Of a stretch of DNA of 64,000 bases, positions 18,384 to 27,330 are shown piece by piece (positions within the stretch are counted from its first letter, which is position 1; each line of letters starts with the position of its first letter). This stretch comes from Bacteroidota bacterium. GTDB lineage: Bacteria; Bacteroidota; Bacteroidia; Chitinophagales; Chitinophagaceae. Location: positions 1 through 64,000 of the forward strand of contig JAUZOD010000001.1 in the NCBI GenBank assembly GCA_030706635.1, given 5' to 3'. Under the pieces are notes generated by a model that ran no database searches, had not been told where the DNA came from, and saw only the letters and a list, made by a program, of their open reading frames with translations. The translations under genes and the position numbers were made by a program.

Positions 18384-18507
18384 AAATACAAAAGGGTGAC
18401 AAAATAACACCTCTTTTGGTATTATCCTATCTTTTTATGGGTGAACCCTTTATGTTCAAGTTTGATGCCAAGGGGGAATTGGTGACAAAGGAAGAGGTAT
18501 TTTGTGT

Positions 18508-18591
18508 GTTGATGGTATATGGTTGATGGTGGATGGATAGAGATGCGAATTTCCACCCAAGTCCATCCACCATCAACCATATACCATTAAC
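18508..18591. repeat. Heptamer-armed palindrome, copy A
   Basis: An 84-base imperfect palindrome. The left arm is a run of seven-base units GTTGATG, GTATATG, GTTGATG, GTGGATG; the right arm runs CATCCAC, CATCAAC, CATATAC, CATTAAC and pairs with it. Between them is an asymmetric core containing GCGAATTTCCACC. It ends two bases before the stop codon of the minus-strand PorT-like gene (18594). Four similar elements lie at 19310, 25080, 46568 and 58697. Confidence 0.85.
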
Positions 18592-18593
18592 CT

Positions 18594-19181
18594 TTATATT
18601 ATCCTAAACCCAACATACAACTGAATCGTCTGAGCCTGCCACTTATAATTATCATTGATATCGTTCAGATTATTTAAGCCGACGATGTACCTGGCCCCTA
18701 CTTTAAATCCGCCCAAATTGAGTTGTGCCCCCCCGACAACCGAAAAATCGCCCGATTTGAAAGCATTCAAAGCAGAGGTGCCGATATTATCACTCAGTTT
18801 TATACCAAACTGAGGGCCGACAAGGATGCTTATCAAAGGAATTGGCCTAATAGACAACAATACAGGAATACTGAGATAATTCATATAAACATCTCTGCCA
18901 GAGTAACCGGACAGCTGATATATCTGATCAAAATTAGTGGCAGTTCGTGTATTTGTCTGGTTGAATAAGAGTTCCGGCTGCAGGCCAATGTGTTTGTTGA
19001 AATTCAATTCAGCAAATGCACCTCCGCTAAGGCCTAATTTAAACCCATTGGAAAAAGACTCTCCGCCTTGCAATTGAGACATATTGACACCACCCTTCAC
19101 ACCCAGATGAAATCCCTGGGCAAAAAGGCTTCCCGAAGAAATAAAAAGCACGGCTAAAAATAAGAACGAGGCTTTTTTCAT
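18594..19181 (-). CDS. PorT-family outer membrane beta-barrel protein
   Basis: A 195-residue outer membrane protein with a signal peptide (1-21, ending GSLFAQ). The mature sequence is a small eight-strand-type barrel of alternating hydrophobic residues with glycines (GVKGGVNMSQL, QPELLFNQ, VGPQFGIKL, QLYVGFRII), typical of the PorT/OMP_b-brl_2 family of Bacteroidota. Such proteins are widespread, usually of unknown role. Flanked on both sides by heptamer palindromes, copy A directly behind its stop codon and copy B upstream of its promoter region. Confidence 0.85.
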   Translation of the reverse strand: MKKASFLFLAVLFISSGSLFAQGFHLGVKGGVNMSQLQGGESFSNGFKLGLSGGAFAELNFNKHIGLQPELLFNQTNTRTATNFDQIYQLSGYSGRDVYMNYLSIPVLLSIRPIPLISILVGPQFGIKLSDNIGTSALNAFKSGDFSVVGGAQLNLGGFKVGARYIVGLNNLNDINDNYKWQAQTIQLYVGFRII

Positions 19182-19309
19182 ATACTATGAATTATGATTT
19201 TAGAAATAAGAACACAATTTATCCCGAACGAAGAAACATCGCGATTCATTTCCTGTTAAAAAAATTTAACAGGTTGTTAAGTTGGATACTAAAACTATAC
19301 CAGGAAAGG

Positions 19310-19391
19310 GTGTATGGTATATTGTGGATAGTGGATGGGGTTTAATTGCGAATTCGCACCTGGAATCCATCCACCATATACCATATACCAT
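19310..19391. repeat. Heptamer-armed palindrome, copy B
   Basis: An 82-base palindrome. Left units GTGTATG, GTATATT, GTGGATA, GTGGATG; right units CATCCAC, CATATAC, CATATAC, CATCCCC. The core has GCGAATTCGCACCTGG. It lies about eight bases beyond the stop codon (19399) of the minus-strand phosphoesterase gene. Confidence 0.85.
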
Positions 19392-19398
19392 CCCCCTT

Positions 19399-20646
19399 TT
19401 ATGCCAATTCAATCAAAGTTATTTCCGGCAGAATCCCCACCCGGCCCGGATAACCGATGAATCCATATCCGCGGTTAACGTACAGCTTCTGTTTTCCCAC
19501 TTCGTACAGGCCCGCCCATTCTTTATAAACATATTGCACAGGACTCCATTTAAACCCCGGTATTTCTACACCGAATTGCATGCCATGGGTATGGCCTGCG
19601 AGGGTTAAATCAATATCGCCGTATTTAGGGCGTACCTCCGCGTCCCAGTGACTGGGGTCGTGACTCATGAGAATTTTAAAAGGATATTTCTCCGTTCCGG
19701 GATAGGCTTCCCCCATCTTACCGTACTTCGGAAACCGCTTTTTGGCACTCCAGTTTTCAATGCCGATCAGGGCGATCTGATCGGTTTCCCTTTCGAGAAT
19801 CACATGTTCATTCATCAGCAACCGCCAGCCCATATCTGTTTCTATTTTTTTCAAATGCTCAATATTCTGCAGGCGCGCCTCAGGGCTCGGCCAGTGCACA
19901 TAATCACCATAGTCGTGATTACCCAGGGTTGAAAAAACTCCCATAGGCGCTTTCAGCCGGCTGAATACGTCGAAATAATCCGCCATTTCCGTTGCCCTGT
20001 CATTGATGAGGTCACCGGTAAATAGAATCAGATCCGGCTTCAGGTCCAGGATCATCTGAACTCCTTTTTCCACTGCTTTTTTATTGGTGAAACTGCCGGA
20101 ATGGATATCGGAAACCTGTGCAATTTTCAAACCCTTAAAGGCCGCCGGTAAATTTTCAAAGCTCAGCGGAACCCGCCGGATATGATAATTGTATTTATTG
20201 CTGAACCCGTATATAAGGGACGTAAACAAACTTCCTCCAACGCCTATGCCCAGCCAGCTCAGAAATAAAGACCGGGAGATACCCTCACTCACCTCGCTCG
20301 CACCTTCCGTATTCCTGAAAAATATTTTTCCGGCGGCCCATTGGATGACCCTTCGCATGTCGTCGATAAGAAAAAAAACTGCAGCCAGCAATTTGGCAAA
20401 AAATAATCCGATAACCGCGGCAAATATATAATTGCGTAGACTTTTCGGCCACCGGTCGGGCTGAATAAAGGGAAGGAGAAGGAACAGGATCACTACGGCA
20501 ATGGAGAGGGTCCAGTAGCCCGTATAAATCAGAGACCGGGTGCGCTGGGAAGCCCCCTGAGTAAGCAATTTCACTACCTGAAATACATACAGATCCAGAA
20601 GCAACATAACAAGGGCGACCAGCCACACAAAACTTGCATTGCGCAT
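19399..20646 (-). CDS. Membrane-anchored calcineurin-like metallophosphoesterase
   Basis: A 415-residue protein with about four membrane segments in the first 125 residues, followed by a metallophosphoesterase domain. The five metal-binding blocks are all present: VSDIHSGSF (DxH), FTGDLIND (GD), LGNHDYGD (GNHD), MSHDPSHW (H) and AGHTHGMQFG (GHxH). It resembles YkuE/YaeI-type enzymes that act on lipid or nucleotide phosphates at the membrane. Substrate unknown. Downstream of the flavin reductase gene by 21 bases on the same strand. Confidence 0.92.
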   Translation of the reverse strand: MRNASFVWLVALVMLLLDLYVFQVVKLLTQGASQRTRSLIYTGYWTLSIAVVILFLLLPFIQPDRWPKSLRNYIFAAVIGLFFAKLLAAVFFLIDDMRRVIQWAAGKIFFRNTEGASEVSEGISRSLFLSWLGIGVGGSLFTSLIYGFSNKYNYHIRRVPLSFENLPAAFKGLKIAQVSDIHSGSFTNKKAVEKGVQMILDLKPDLILFTGDLINDRATEMADYFDVFSRLKAPMGVFSTLGNHDYGDYVHWPSPEARLQNIEHLKKIETDMGWRLLMNEHVILERETDQIALIGIENWSAKKRFPKYGKMGEAYPGTEKYPFKILMSHDPSHWDAEVRPKYGDIDLTLAGHTHGMQFGVEIPGFKWSPVQYVYKEWAGLYEVGKQKLYVNRGYGFIGYPGRVGILPEITLIELA

Positions 20647-20667
20647 GAAATAGATTTAACTGTACTA

Positions 20668-21165
20668 TTAAAAATCGATGAATTCGTCCAGTTGCGTATT
20701 GACCATGCTTAACGTTTCCTCATGACCCATCCCGTCCTGATCAAACAGGGTGTCAACAATGGAAATGGGTAGTTTGTTCGGATGGACCACCATGCGGATA
20801 TAATGCAAGATGCCGGTGAGATGATCCATCCCCCTCAGGTTACCCGCCCTTCCCCGGGAAACGCCGGTGAGCAGAGCCTTTTTCCCCATCCATACTTTTT
20901 TATAATCCGTTATATCGATCAGGCATTTCAGCACCCCGGGAATGCTGCCATTGTATTCAGGACTGATAAAAAGAAACTTAGTGGCAGGTATCAGCAGATC
21001 CTTTTCCAGTTGCAGGATGGATGGGTTTCTTTCCAGCACATTCAGATCCACCAGGGAAAGAACAGGCGCCTGAATATTTTTTTCCCTGAGAAGCGATTGA
21101 TATAGTTCCGCAATCCGCAGGGTATAACTTCCTCTCCGGTTTGTGCCTGATATGATAAGATACAT
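20668..21165 (-). CDS. NAD(P)H-dependent FMN reductase family protein
   Basis: A 165-residue flavodoxin-fold oxidoreductase. The FMN phosphate loop is ISGTNRRGSYT at residues 5-15, and the second flavin-binding loop is SPEYNGSIPGVLK near 69-81, both hallmarks of the NADPH-dependent FMN reductase/azoreductase group. It reduces flavins, quinones or similar acceptors; the natural substrate cannot be told. It precedes the phosphoesterase gene on the minus strand and is divergent from parA. Confidence 0.9.
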   Translation of the reverse strand: MYLIISGTNRRGSYTLRIAELYQSLLREKNIQAPVLSLVDLNVLERNPSILQLEKDLLIPATKFLFISPEYNGSIPGVLKCLIDITDYKKVWMGKKALLTGVSRGRAGNLRGMDHLTGILHYIRMVVHPNKLPISIVDTLFDQDGMGHEETLSMVNTQLDEFIDF

Positions 21166-21342
21166 GTAAGTGCAAGTTAGGTTGAACCGGTATTTTTCTC
21201 AAGTCGCCGGGCAAGTTTGTATTTTTACTGCGGGAATGACCGGGAAAGGCAAACTAAATTTTGTACTTTTCCCGATAGGATACATCTTTACGAGCTTAGC
21301 CGGGTTTCGCAGCCGGGCGGCCGTCTTAAAACTGTGGCTTAT

Positions 21343-22143
21343 ATGGCAAGAATCATTGGGGTGGCAAATCAGAAAGGAGGGGTTGGGAAAACCACTTCTG
21401 CCATTAACTTAGCGGCAAGCCTTGCGGTGCTGGAATTCAGGACGCTGCTGGTGGACGCGGATCCCCAGGCCAACAGCACTACGGGTGTTGGGTTCGACCT
21501 GCATAACATCACGCAGAGCCTTTATGATTGCATGGTAAACCAGACCCCGGCCAAAGATGTCGTCCTGAAATCTGAGGTTCCCCATCTGGATCTGATCCCC
21601 AGCCACATAGATCTGGTGGGCGCAGAAATTGAGATGATCAATTATCCGGAACGGGAAAGCGTGCTGAAGAATATCCTGGAACCTATCCGCGGCAGCTATG
21701 ACTTTATCATCATAGATTGCTCCCCTTCCCTGGGCCTGATTACTGTGAATGCGCTCACGGCAGCCGATTCTGTGATCGTTCCGGTACAAACAGAGTTTTT
21801 TGCCCTGGAAGGCCTTGGTAAACTTCTGAATACCGTCAAGATCGTGCAGAGCCGTCTGAACCCAAATCTGGCCATTGAAGGCATCCTGATGACCATGTAC
21901 GACGGGCGCCTGCGTCTTTGCAATCAGGTGGTGAGTGAGGTGCGTAAGCATTTTGACGAGATCGTTTTCAATACCATAATCCACCGGAATTCCAAGATCA
22001 GTGAAGCGCCAAGTGTGGGCAAACCGGTAATATTATATGATGCCTACAGTAAGGGCGCCATGAATTATCTCAATCTCGCGAAAGAGGTTTTGCAGAAAAA
22101 CAATATGACCCGGATGACCCAGGAAGAACGCATTCTCGAATAG
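21343..22143 (+). CDS. parA: Chromosome partitioning ATPase ParA (Soj)
   Basis: P-loop ATPase of 266 residues that segregates the origin region together with ParB. The deviant Walker A motif [15 protein letters not shown] is at residues 9-23, Walker B in [11 protein letters not shown], and the DADPQANST motif follows strand two. The frame is open from 21217, but the ATG at 21343 starts immediately before the conserved [12 protein letters not shown]. It is followed 25 bases later by parB. I saw no parS-like 16-base palindrome in this window. Confidence 0.95.
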   Translation: MARIIGVANQKGGVGKTTSAINLAASLAVLEFRTLLVDADPQANSTTGVGFDLHNITQSLYDCMVNQTPAKDVVLKSEVPHLDLIPSHIDLVGAEIEMINYPERESVLKNILEPIRGSYDFIIIDCSPSLGLITVNALTAADSVIVPVQTEFFALEGLGKLLNTVKIVQSRLNPNLAIEGILMTMYDGRLRLCNQVVSEVRKHFDEIVFNTIIHRNSKISEAPSVGKPVILYDAYSKGAMNYLNLAKEVLQKNNMTRMTQEERILE

Positions 22144-22168
22144 CAGCGTGCGAAATACGAAATCAATC

Positions 22169-23089
22169 ATGACCACTCCGAATAAGAAAGATAAAGAAGC
22201 ACTGGGAAAGGGAATCCGTTCTCTTCTTCAACATATTGATACAGATCTGAAAACGGCCGGCGGCGGCCTTCGGCCGGCTGTGGCCGAAAACATAACCGGC
22301 ATCCTTCGTATTCCACTTGATCTCATCGAAACAAATCCAAAACAGCCGCGCCGCGATTTCGATGAAACCGCTTTACAGGAACTCTCTGCTTCTATCCGGA
22401 TGCACGACATCATTCAACCCATTACGGTTTCGAAGTTGGCGGGCGGCAAGTACCGCCTGATTTCCGGCGAACGCCGGCTCCGTGCAGGCAAGCTCGCCGG
22501 AATCAAAGATATCCCGGCCTATATCCGTCAGGCCAATGATCAGCAACTGCTCGAGCTTGCCCTGCTGGAAAATCTCCAGCGCGAAGATCTCAACGCCATG
22601 GAAGTGGCCCTGAGTTATAAACGCATGATGGACGACCTCAACTTTACCCAGGAACAGGTTTCTGAAAGAATGGGTAAAGAAAGAAGCACTGTTGCCAACT
22701 ACGTCCGCCTGCTTAAACTCCCACCCGATATCCAGGTGGCGCTCCGGAACAACGTGATCTCCATGGGTCATGCGCGGGCTCTGATCAATGTGGATACCGT
22801 GGATAAACAACTGTATTTGTTTCAGGAAATAAAACACCGCTCCCTATCTGTTCGCCAGACCGAAGAACTCGTTCGTAAATTATACAAAACAAGCCCCGCT
22901 GTTAAAGAATCTGTAAAAGCTCCATTACCGGAAGCATACAGAAAAATTGAAGATACTTTAGCAACGCATTTCAGCACCCGCGTAAAGCTCAGTCACAACA
23001 GCAAGGGAGAAGGAAGTATCTCCATCGAATACTATTCTGTGCAGGAGCTCAATAAAATTCTTGATCAGCTAGGCGTGGAGATTAATTAA
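22169..23089 (+). CDS. parB: Chromosome partitioning protein ParB
   Basis: Centromere-binding CTPase of 306 residues. The N-terminal ParB/Srx domain holds the CTP-binding motif GERRLRAGK and ENLQREDLNAME; the helix-turn-helix region is QEQVSERMGKERSTVANYVRLL; the C-terminal ~60 residues form the dimer domain. The frame has a GTG start at 22148, but the ATG at 22169 before TTPNKKDKEALGKG is the usual beginning. It loads at parS sites and is driven by ParA. Confidence 0.95.
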   Translation: MTTPNKKDKEALGKGIRSLLQHIDTDLKTAGGGLRPAVAENITGILRIPLDLIETNPKQPRRDFDETALQELSASIRMHDIIQPITVSKLAGGKYRLISGERRLRAGKLAGIKDIPAYIRQANDQQLLELALLENLQREDLNAMEVALSYKRMMDDLNFTQEQVSERMGKERSTVANYVRLLKLPPDIQVALRNNVISMGHARALINVDTVDKQLYLFQEIKHRSLSVRQTEELVRKLYKTSPAVKESVKAPLPEAYRKIEDTLATHFSTRVKLSHNSKGEGSISIEYYSVQELNKILDQLGVEIN

Positions 23090-23098
23090 GCGTTCGGT

Positions 23099-23860
23099 AT
23101 GAGGCAGGTAATTTTCTTTCTCTTTTTATTCACCGGGATTTCTTTCGCACAAACCGTTTACAGTCAGCAGCGGGACAGCATTCCACGAATCGGTTCCGAC
23201 AGCTCCCGGATGCCGAAACCGGTTAGACAACACATAGATTCCGTTCCGCTTAAGAAAGCTTTTCTGCATCAGGACACGCTGCTGGTAAAAGGAGACAGCA
23301 TATCGTCAATTTCCAAAACCGCTATTCAGCAGGAAAAAGATTCTGCTGTACTCAGAAAAAAACACAATCCGAGAAAGGCCACAATTTATTCTGCCATTCT
23401 GCCCGGAGCCGGTCAGGTTTACAACCATAAATTCTGGAAGGTCCCTATCGTGTACGCGGCCATCGGCATTCCTGCTTATACGTTTTTTTATAACAAGAGC
23501 TGGTACCAGAAATGCCAGTACGCCCTGGTGGTAACCATTAATGGGAGTCGGGGGGACAGTCTTTCCAAAGTAGACCCCACCTTGCTTCCGCTGGTTAACA
23601 ATGGCGATGTAAACGATATCATCACCAACCGGGACAGTTTCCGGAAGAACCAGGATTATTCCGTATTATTTTTTATATTATTTTACGGTTTGAATATTGT
23701 GGATGCCACGGTAGATGCCCATCTAAGGGATTTTAACGTGAACAGCGACCTTAGTTTTAAAATAAAACCCCTGCTGATCACCGCTCCCAACCTGATTGCC
23801 GGCGTGAGTTTGGTATTCGATATCCATAAACCCAGGCTCAGGTCCCTGAACATGCACTAA
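23099..23860 (+). CDS. DUF5683 domain protein
   Basis: A 253-residue protein with a signal peptide (1-18, ending SFAQ), a low-complexity Ser/Asp linker to about residue 95, and the DUF5683 domain (RKATIYSAILPGAGQVYNHKFWKVPIVY onward) with two to three hydrophobic segments. The domain is found in Bacteroidota between parB and dapB, as here; its role is not known, though the membrane segments and cell-division-type neighbours suggest an envelope function. It starts nine bases after parB and ends 15 bases before dapB. Confidence 0.9.
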   Translation: MRQVIFFLFLFTGISFAQTVYSQQRDSIPRIGSDSSRMPKPVRQHIDSVPLKKAFLHQDTLLVKGDSISSISKTAIQQEKDSAVLRKKHNPRKATIYSAILPGAGQVYNHKFWKVPIVYAAIGIPAYTFFYNKSWYQKCQYALVVTINGSRGDSLSKVDPTLLPLVNNGDVNDIITNRDSFRKNQDYSVLFFILFYGLNIVDATVDAHLRDFNVNSDLSFKIKPLLITAPNLIAGVSLVFDIHKPRLRSLNMH

Positions 23861-23875
23861 CATCATTGATTACTT

Positions 23876-24592
23876 ATGAAGATAGCATTAATCGGATATG
23901 GGAAAATGGGCAGGACGATAGAAAAAATTGCCCTGCAGAAAGGTCACGAAATCATTCTGAAAATTGACCTGGATAACGGTTATGAATTAACAGCTGAGAA
24001 CTTAACTAAAGCTGATGTGGCCATTGAATTTACCGGGCCCGCCAGCGCGGCAGACAACCTGCGCAGATGCATTGATGCCGGGGTGCCGGTTGTTTGCGGA
24101 TCCACCGGCTGGCTGAATGAATATGAATCCATAAAAAAAGCGGTTGAAAAAAAAGACGGCACTTTTTTATACGCCAGTAATTTCAGCATTGGGGTAAATA
24201 TTTTCTTTGAACTGAACAAAAAACTGGCTTCTTTGATGGCAGCCCATCCGGATTACCGGGTGAGTATCCGGGAAACACATCATACCCAGAAAAAAGACGC
24301 ACCGAGTGGTACTGCCATTACCCTGGCGGAGCAGGTGCTGGAAAACATTTCCAATTTGAAATCCTGGGTTAACCATCCTTCTTCCTCTCCGGAAGAGCTG
24401 CCAATCACCAGCGAACGTCTGGACCCGGCTCCGGGAACCCATGAAGTGATCTACAGGTCTGCCATAGACGATCTGGAGATTAAACATACAGCCCACAGCC
24501 GGGAGGGTTTTGCCAGCGGAGCCGTGCTTGCCGCTGAGTATATCTGCCATAAAAAGGGCATTTTTTCCATGAAGGACGTGTTGGGATTCTGA
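23876..24592 (+). CDS. dapB: 4-hydroxy-tetrahydrodipicolinate reductase
   Basis: NAD(P)H-dependent reductase of the lysine/diaminopimelate pathway, 238 residues. N-terminal Rossmann motif LIGYGKMGRTIEKIA (4-18), the catalytic/substrate region RETHHTQKKDAPSGTA (about 138-153) with the conserved His pair and Lys, and the C-terminal SAIDDLEIKHTAHSREGFASGAVLAAEY. It supplies diaminopimelate for peptidoglycan. Last gene of the parA-parB-DUF5683-dapB run; the lepB that often follows in this phylum is not here. Confidence 0.96.
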   Translation: MKIALIGYGKMGRTIEKIALQKGHEIILKIDLDNGYELTAENLTKADVAIEFTGPASAADNLRRCIDAGVPVVCGSTGWLNEYESIKKAVEKKDGTFLYASNFSIGVNIFFELNKKLASLMAAHPDYRVSIRETHHTQKKDAPSGTAITLAEQVLENISNLKSWVNHPSSSPEELPITSERLDPAPGTHEVIYRSAIDDLEIKHTAHSREGFASGAVLAAEYICHKKGIFSMKDVLGF

Positions 24593-24668
24593 GTTTACAG
24601 GGATATTAAAAACTGTTTTACCCTTAAACTGTTATTAATAAAATATAACTTGTAATCGAAACCGTTCT

Positions 24669-25079
24669 ATGCTGTCCAAAAAAACCCAATACGCTTTTCA
24701 GGCCCTGATGTATCTGTCCGAGAAATCCAATGAGGGGCCGGTATTGATAGCAGAAATCTCCAAAAAGAAAAAGATTCCCCTGAAATTTCTGGAAAACATT
24801 CTGCTGGAATTAAGAAAAGCCGGTATCCTGGAAAGTAAAAAAGGAAAAGGCGGCGGCTATTTTTTTGCCAAAGATCCGAATTCGGTCACCCTGGCTACGG
24901 TTATGCGCCTGATAGATGGCCCCATTTCCCTGCTGCCCTGCGTAAGTCTCTATTTTTACGAAAAATGCTGGAACTGCGATGAAAAACACTGCGGACTGCA
25001 CGAAGTATTGGTGCAGGTGCGGGACGCCAATTTGCGATTGCTGGAAAAGAAGACGATTGCTGATCTGAGGAAGAAATAG
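24669..25079 (+). CDS. Rrf2-family transcriptional regulator
   Basis: Winged-helix regulator of 136 residues. The N-terminal HTH is in MLSKKTQYAFQALMYLSEK through LKFLENILLELRKAGILESKKGKGGGY. The C-terminal part carries four cysteines, Cys91, Cys100, Cys103 and Cys108 (spacing 8-2-4), a likely iron-sulfur site; IscR uses three cysteines with different spacing. So it may sense iron-sulfur, redox or NO status. It ends at the base before palindrome copy D and converges with groEL. Confidence 0.9.
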   Translation: MLSKKTQYAFQALMYLSEKSNEGPVLIAEISKKKKIPLKFLENILLELRKAGILESKKGKGGGYFFAKDPNSVTLATVMRLIDGPISLLPCVSLYFYEKCWNCDEKHCGLHEVLVQVRDANLRLLEKKTIADLRKK

Positions 25080-25165
25080 GTTGACCGTTGACAGTTGACG
25101 GTTGACGGACATTAGTTGCGGATTCGTCCCTGAAGTCGGTCAACGGTCAACCGTCAATCGTCAAC
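25080..25165. repeat. Heptamer-armed palindrome, copy D
   Basis: The cleanest copy. Left arm: four heptamers GTTGACC, GTTGACA, GTTGACG, GTTGACG. Right arm: tandem GTCAAC-type heptamers (GGTCAAC, GGTCAAC, CGTCAAT, CGTCAAC) that pair with the left. Core between them contains TTGCGGATTCGTCCCTGAAG. It begins one base after the Rrf2 stop codon (25077-25079) and abuts the groEL terminator on the other side. Confidence 0.9.
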
Positions 25166-25192
25166 AAAAAAACCCTCCTAAAAAGGAGGGTT
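25166..25192 (-). terminator. Rho-independent terminator of the groESL operon
   Basis: On the minus strand AACCCTCCT pairs perfectly with AGGAGGGTT around a four-base loop, followed by a run of seven T. It lies 24 bases beyond the groEL stop codon. Strong intrinsic terminator. Confidence 0.9.
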
Positions 25193-25215
25193 CTTCTATA
25201 CAACGGATTTTTTTA

Positions 25216-26859
25216 TTAATAATCCATTCCACCCATGCCTGGAGCGCCACCGCCCGGATGAGCATTTGCTTCTTCTTTTTTGGGCCGGTCAGCAACCACA
25301 CATTCTGTGGTCAGCAACATGCCGGCAATAGAAGCTGCATTTTCAAGGGCAATGCGGGTAACCTTAGTAGGGTCAATAACGCCAGCCTTGAGCAGGTTTT
25401 CATAAACTTCCGTACGGGCGTTGAAACCGTAGTCAGCCTTTCCTTCCTTCACCTTCTGCACCACGATACTACCTTCGATTCCGCAATTATGAACGATCTG
25501 GCGAAGCGGCTCTTCGATAGCGCGCTTAACGATCAGAATTCCTGTTGTTTCGTCTTCGTTAGCAGCTCCTTTCAGTTTTTCCAGAGGCTCGATGGCACGG
25601 ATATAAGCAACTCCGCCACCAGGAACGATTCCTTCTTCAACAGCTGCCCTTGTAGCATGTAAGGCGTCGTCAACGCGATCCTTCTTCTCCTTCATCTCCA
25701 TTTCTGTTGCGGCACCAATATACAATACAGCCACACCACCGCTTAATTTTGCGAGGCGTTCCTGCAGTTTTTCCTTATCATAATCTGAAGTAGTTACTTC
25801 AATCTGCGCCTTGATCTGGTTTACACGGGCAGCGATGTCTTCTTTCTTTCCTTTTCCACCAACGATGGTGGTATTGTCTTTATCAATGGTTACGGAAGAG
25901 GCAGAGCCCAGATAGCTGAGGTCGGCATTTTCGAGCTTGTAACCCTGATCTTCACTGATCACCAGACCCTTGGTGAGGGTTGCGATATCCTGGAGCATTT
26001 CTTTTCTGCGGTCGCCAAAGCCGGGAGCCTTAACAGCAGCCACTTTCAACGTGCCACGCAGCTTATTCACCACGAGTGTTGCCAGCGCTTCCCCTTCGAG
26101 GTCTTCGGCAATGATCAGGAGCGGACGTCCGCCCTGTGCCACTTTCTCCAGAATTTGTAAAATATCTTTCATTGCAGAGATCTTCTTATCATAAATGAGA
26201 ATATAGGGGTTCTGCAATTCAGCTTCCATTTTTTCGCTGTTGGTAACGAAATAAGGAGAAATATAACCACGGTCGAACTGCATACCTTCCACTACATCTA
26301 CTGTAGTGTCAGTACCTTTTGCTTCTTCAACGGTAATCACCCCTTCTTTACCCACTTTCGAAAACGCCTCTGCAATCAGCTTGCCGATGTTTTCATCGTT
26401 GTTTGCTGAAATGGAAGCTACCTGCTGAATCTTTTTGCTGTCGTTCCCAATGGTCTGAGACTGTTGTTTCAGGTTGTTTACCACGGCAATCACCGCTTTA
26501 TCAATCCCTCGCTTGAGGTCCATCGGATTAGCGCCTGCAGCTACGTTCTTGAGTCCTTCACTGATGATGGACTGAGCCAGAACCGTGGCCGTGGTCGTTC
26601 CGTCACCGGCAATATCCGCTGTTTTGGAAGCTACTTCTTTCACCATCTGGGCACCCATGTTTTCAATCAGGTCTTCCAGTTCAATTTCTTTTGCCACGGT
26701 AACTCCATCTTTTGTAATCGTGGGAGCTCCGAATTTCTTTTCGATTACCACGTTGCGTCCTTTGGGACCCAGGGTAACTTTTACGGCATTGGCCAGTACG
26801 TCAACGCCTTTTTTCATCTTATTTCTCGCTTCGATGTCGAAGAAAAGTTGTTTAGCCAT
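25216..26859 (-). CDS. groEL: Chaperonin GroEL (60 kDa)
   Basis: Cytoplasmic ATP-dependent folding chaperone, 547 residues, family-standard length. Nucleotide-site motifs [11 protein letters not shown] and [14 protein letters not shown], the equatorial [17 protein letters not shown] and the C-terminal GGM-type tail ([10 protein letters not shown]) are intact. It is the second gene of the operon, 112 bases after groES; that spacer is filled by an octamer-armed palindrome (26869-26970). Terminator at 25166-25192. Confidence 0.98.
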   Translation of the reverse strand: MAKQLFFDIEARNKMKKGVDVLANAVKVTLGPKGRNVVIEKKFGAPTITKDGVTVAKEIELEDLIENMGAQMVKEVASKTADIAGDGTTTATVLAQSIISEGLKNVAAGANPMDLKRGIDKAVIAVVNNLKQQSQTIGNDSKKIQQVASISANNDENIGKLIAEAFSKVGKEGVITVEEAKGTDTTVDVVEGMQFDRGYISPYFVTNSEKMEAELQNPYILIYDKKISAMKDILQILEKVAQGGRPLLIIAEDLEGEALATLVVNKLRGTLKVAAVKAPGFGDRRKEMLQDIATLTKGLVISEDQGYKLENADLSYLGSASSVTIDKDNTTIVGGKGKKEDIAARVNQIKAQIEVTTSDYDKEKLQERLAKLSGGVAVLYIGAATEMEMKEKKDRVDDALHATRAAVEEGIVPGGGVAYIRAIEPLEKLKGAANEDETTGILIVKRAIEEPLRQIVHNCGIEGSIVVQKVKEGKADYGFNARTEVYENLLKAGVIDPTKVTRIALENAASIAGMLLTTECVVADRPKKEEANAHPGGGAPGMGGMDY

Positions 26860-26868
26860 TGTTGTTTA

Positions 26869-26970
26869 ATTTGAAGATTTGATAATTTGATGATTTGAAA
26901 ATTGAAGAACTTGAAAATGATTACATGCTTTTATCAACACATTTTCAAATTTTCAAATTTTCAAATTTGC
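26869..26970. repeat. Octamer-armed palindrome between groES and groEL
   Basis: Left arm (plus strand) is tandem 8-base units ATTTGAAG, ATTTGATA, ATTTGATG, ATTTGAAA, then two diverged units; right arm is ATTTTCAA three times plus ATTTGC. A 24-base core (26917-26940) separates them. It begins one base beyond the groES stop codon (26972) and ends nine bases before the groEL start codon, inside an operon. A second copy lies at 53364-53430. Confidence 0.85.
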
Positions 26971-26971
26971 T

Positions 26972-27265
26972 TTAAAATTTTGCGATGATATCAGACTCTC
27001 TCATGCTTAAGAAATCCTGGCCCTCAAAGCTGATTTCGGTTCCGGAATATTTGCCGTAAAGCACAACATCGCCTACTTTAACCACAGGCTTTTTGCCGTC
27101 TTCGTCGATATCGCTGATGGCAACAACTTCGCCTCTTTGCGGCTTTTCCTTTGCTGTATCGGGAATGATGATTCCGCCGGAAGTTTTTTCTTCGGCCGGC
27201 GCAGGTTTTACAAAAACTCTGTTTTTGGTACCTGCGATTGGTGAGATCGCTAACTTTTTAGCCAT
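26972..27265 (-). CDS. groES: Co-chaperonin GroES (10 kDa)
   Basis: GroEL lid protein of 97 residues. The mobile loop region ([19 protein letters not shown]) and the beta-barrel residues [32 protein letters not shown] are present. First gene of the groES-groEL operon. The leader has a predicted -7 element and a GC-rich hairpin, described separately. I found no CIRCE operator (TTAGCACTC inverted repeat). Confidence 0.97.
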   Translation of the reverse strand: MAKKLAISPIAGTKNRVFVKPAPAEEKTSGGIIIPDTAKEKPQRGEVVAISDIDEDGKKPVVKVGDVVLYGKYSGTEISFEGQDFLSMRESDIIAKF

Positions 27266-27303
27266 GACTGTATAAATTTAAAATTTAGTGAAAAGTTTTT
27301 AGA

Positions 27304-27330
27304 GGCCCCACGAAAGGGGCCGCAAAGCTA
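27304..27330 (-). promoter_or_regulatory. Predicted groESL promoter with hairpin at the mRNA 5' end
   Basis: TAGCTTTG (27330-27323 on the minus strand) is a perfect Bacteroidota -7 element; a -33 TTTG is not obvious. Transcription should begin about 27316-27319, so the GC-rich hairpin GGCCCC-TTTCGT-GGGGCC (27321-27304) lies at the very start of the mRNA. A hairpin there could stabilise the message or act in heat control. Only the sequence is observed. Confidence 0.5.

Noticed and set aside
17796-18407. 203-residue open frame antisense to lon
   Set aside because: Full overlap with a well-conserved gene, no start signal or conserved motif.
21166-21342. parS centromere site near parAB
   Set aside because: I looked for the 16-base parS palindrome (GTTTCACGTGAAAC type) near parAB and elsewhere in the window and did not find a good match.
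21409-21984. 191-residue open frame antisense to parA
   Set aside because: Lies inside the strongly conserved parA gene; shadow frame.
22254-22290. GC-rich inverted repeats in the early part of parB
   Set aside because: Short stems around CGGCC-TTC-GGCCG in a Gly/Ala/Arg-rich coding stretch are expected from composition; not clear enough to list.
25080-25165. Possible CRISPR array, because short units repeat in tandem
   Set aside because: Units are seven bases with no spacers, and the two arms are complementary; a CRISPR needs repeats of about 24-40 bases with unique spacers and cas genes, none of which are present.
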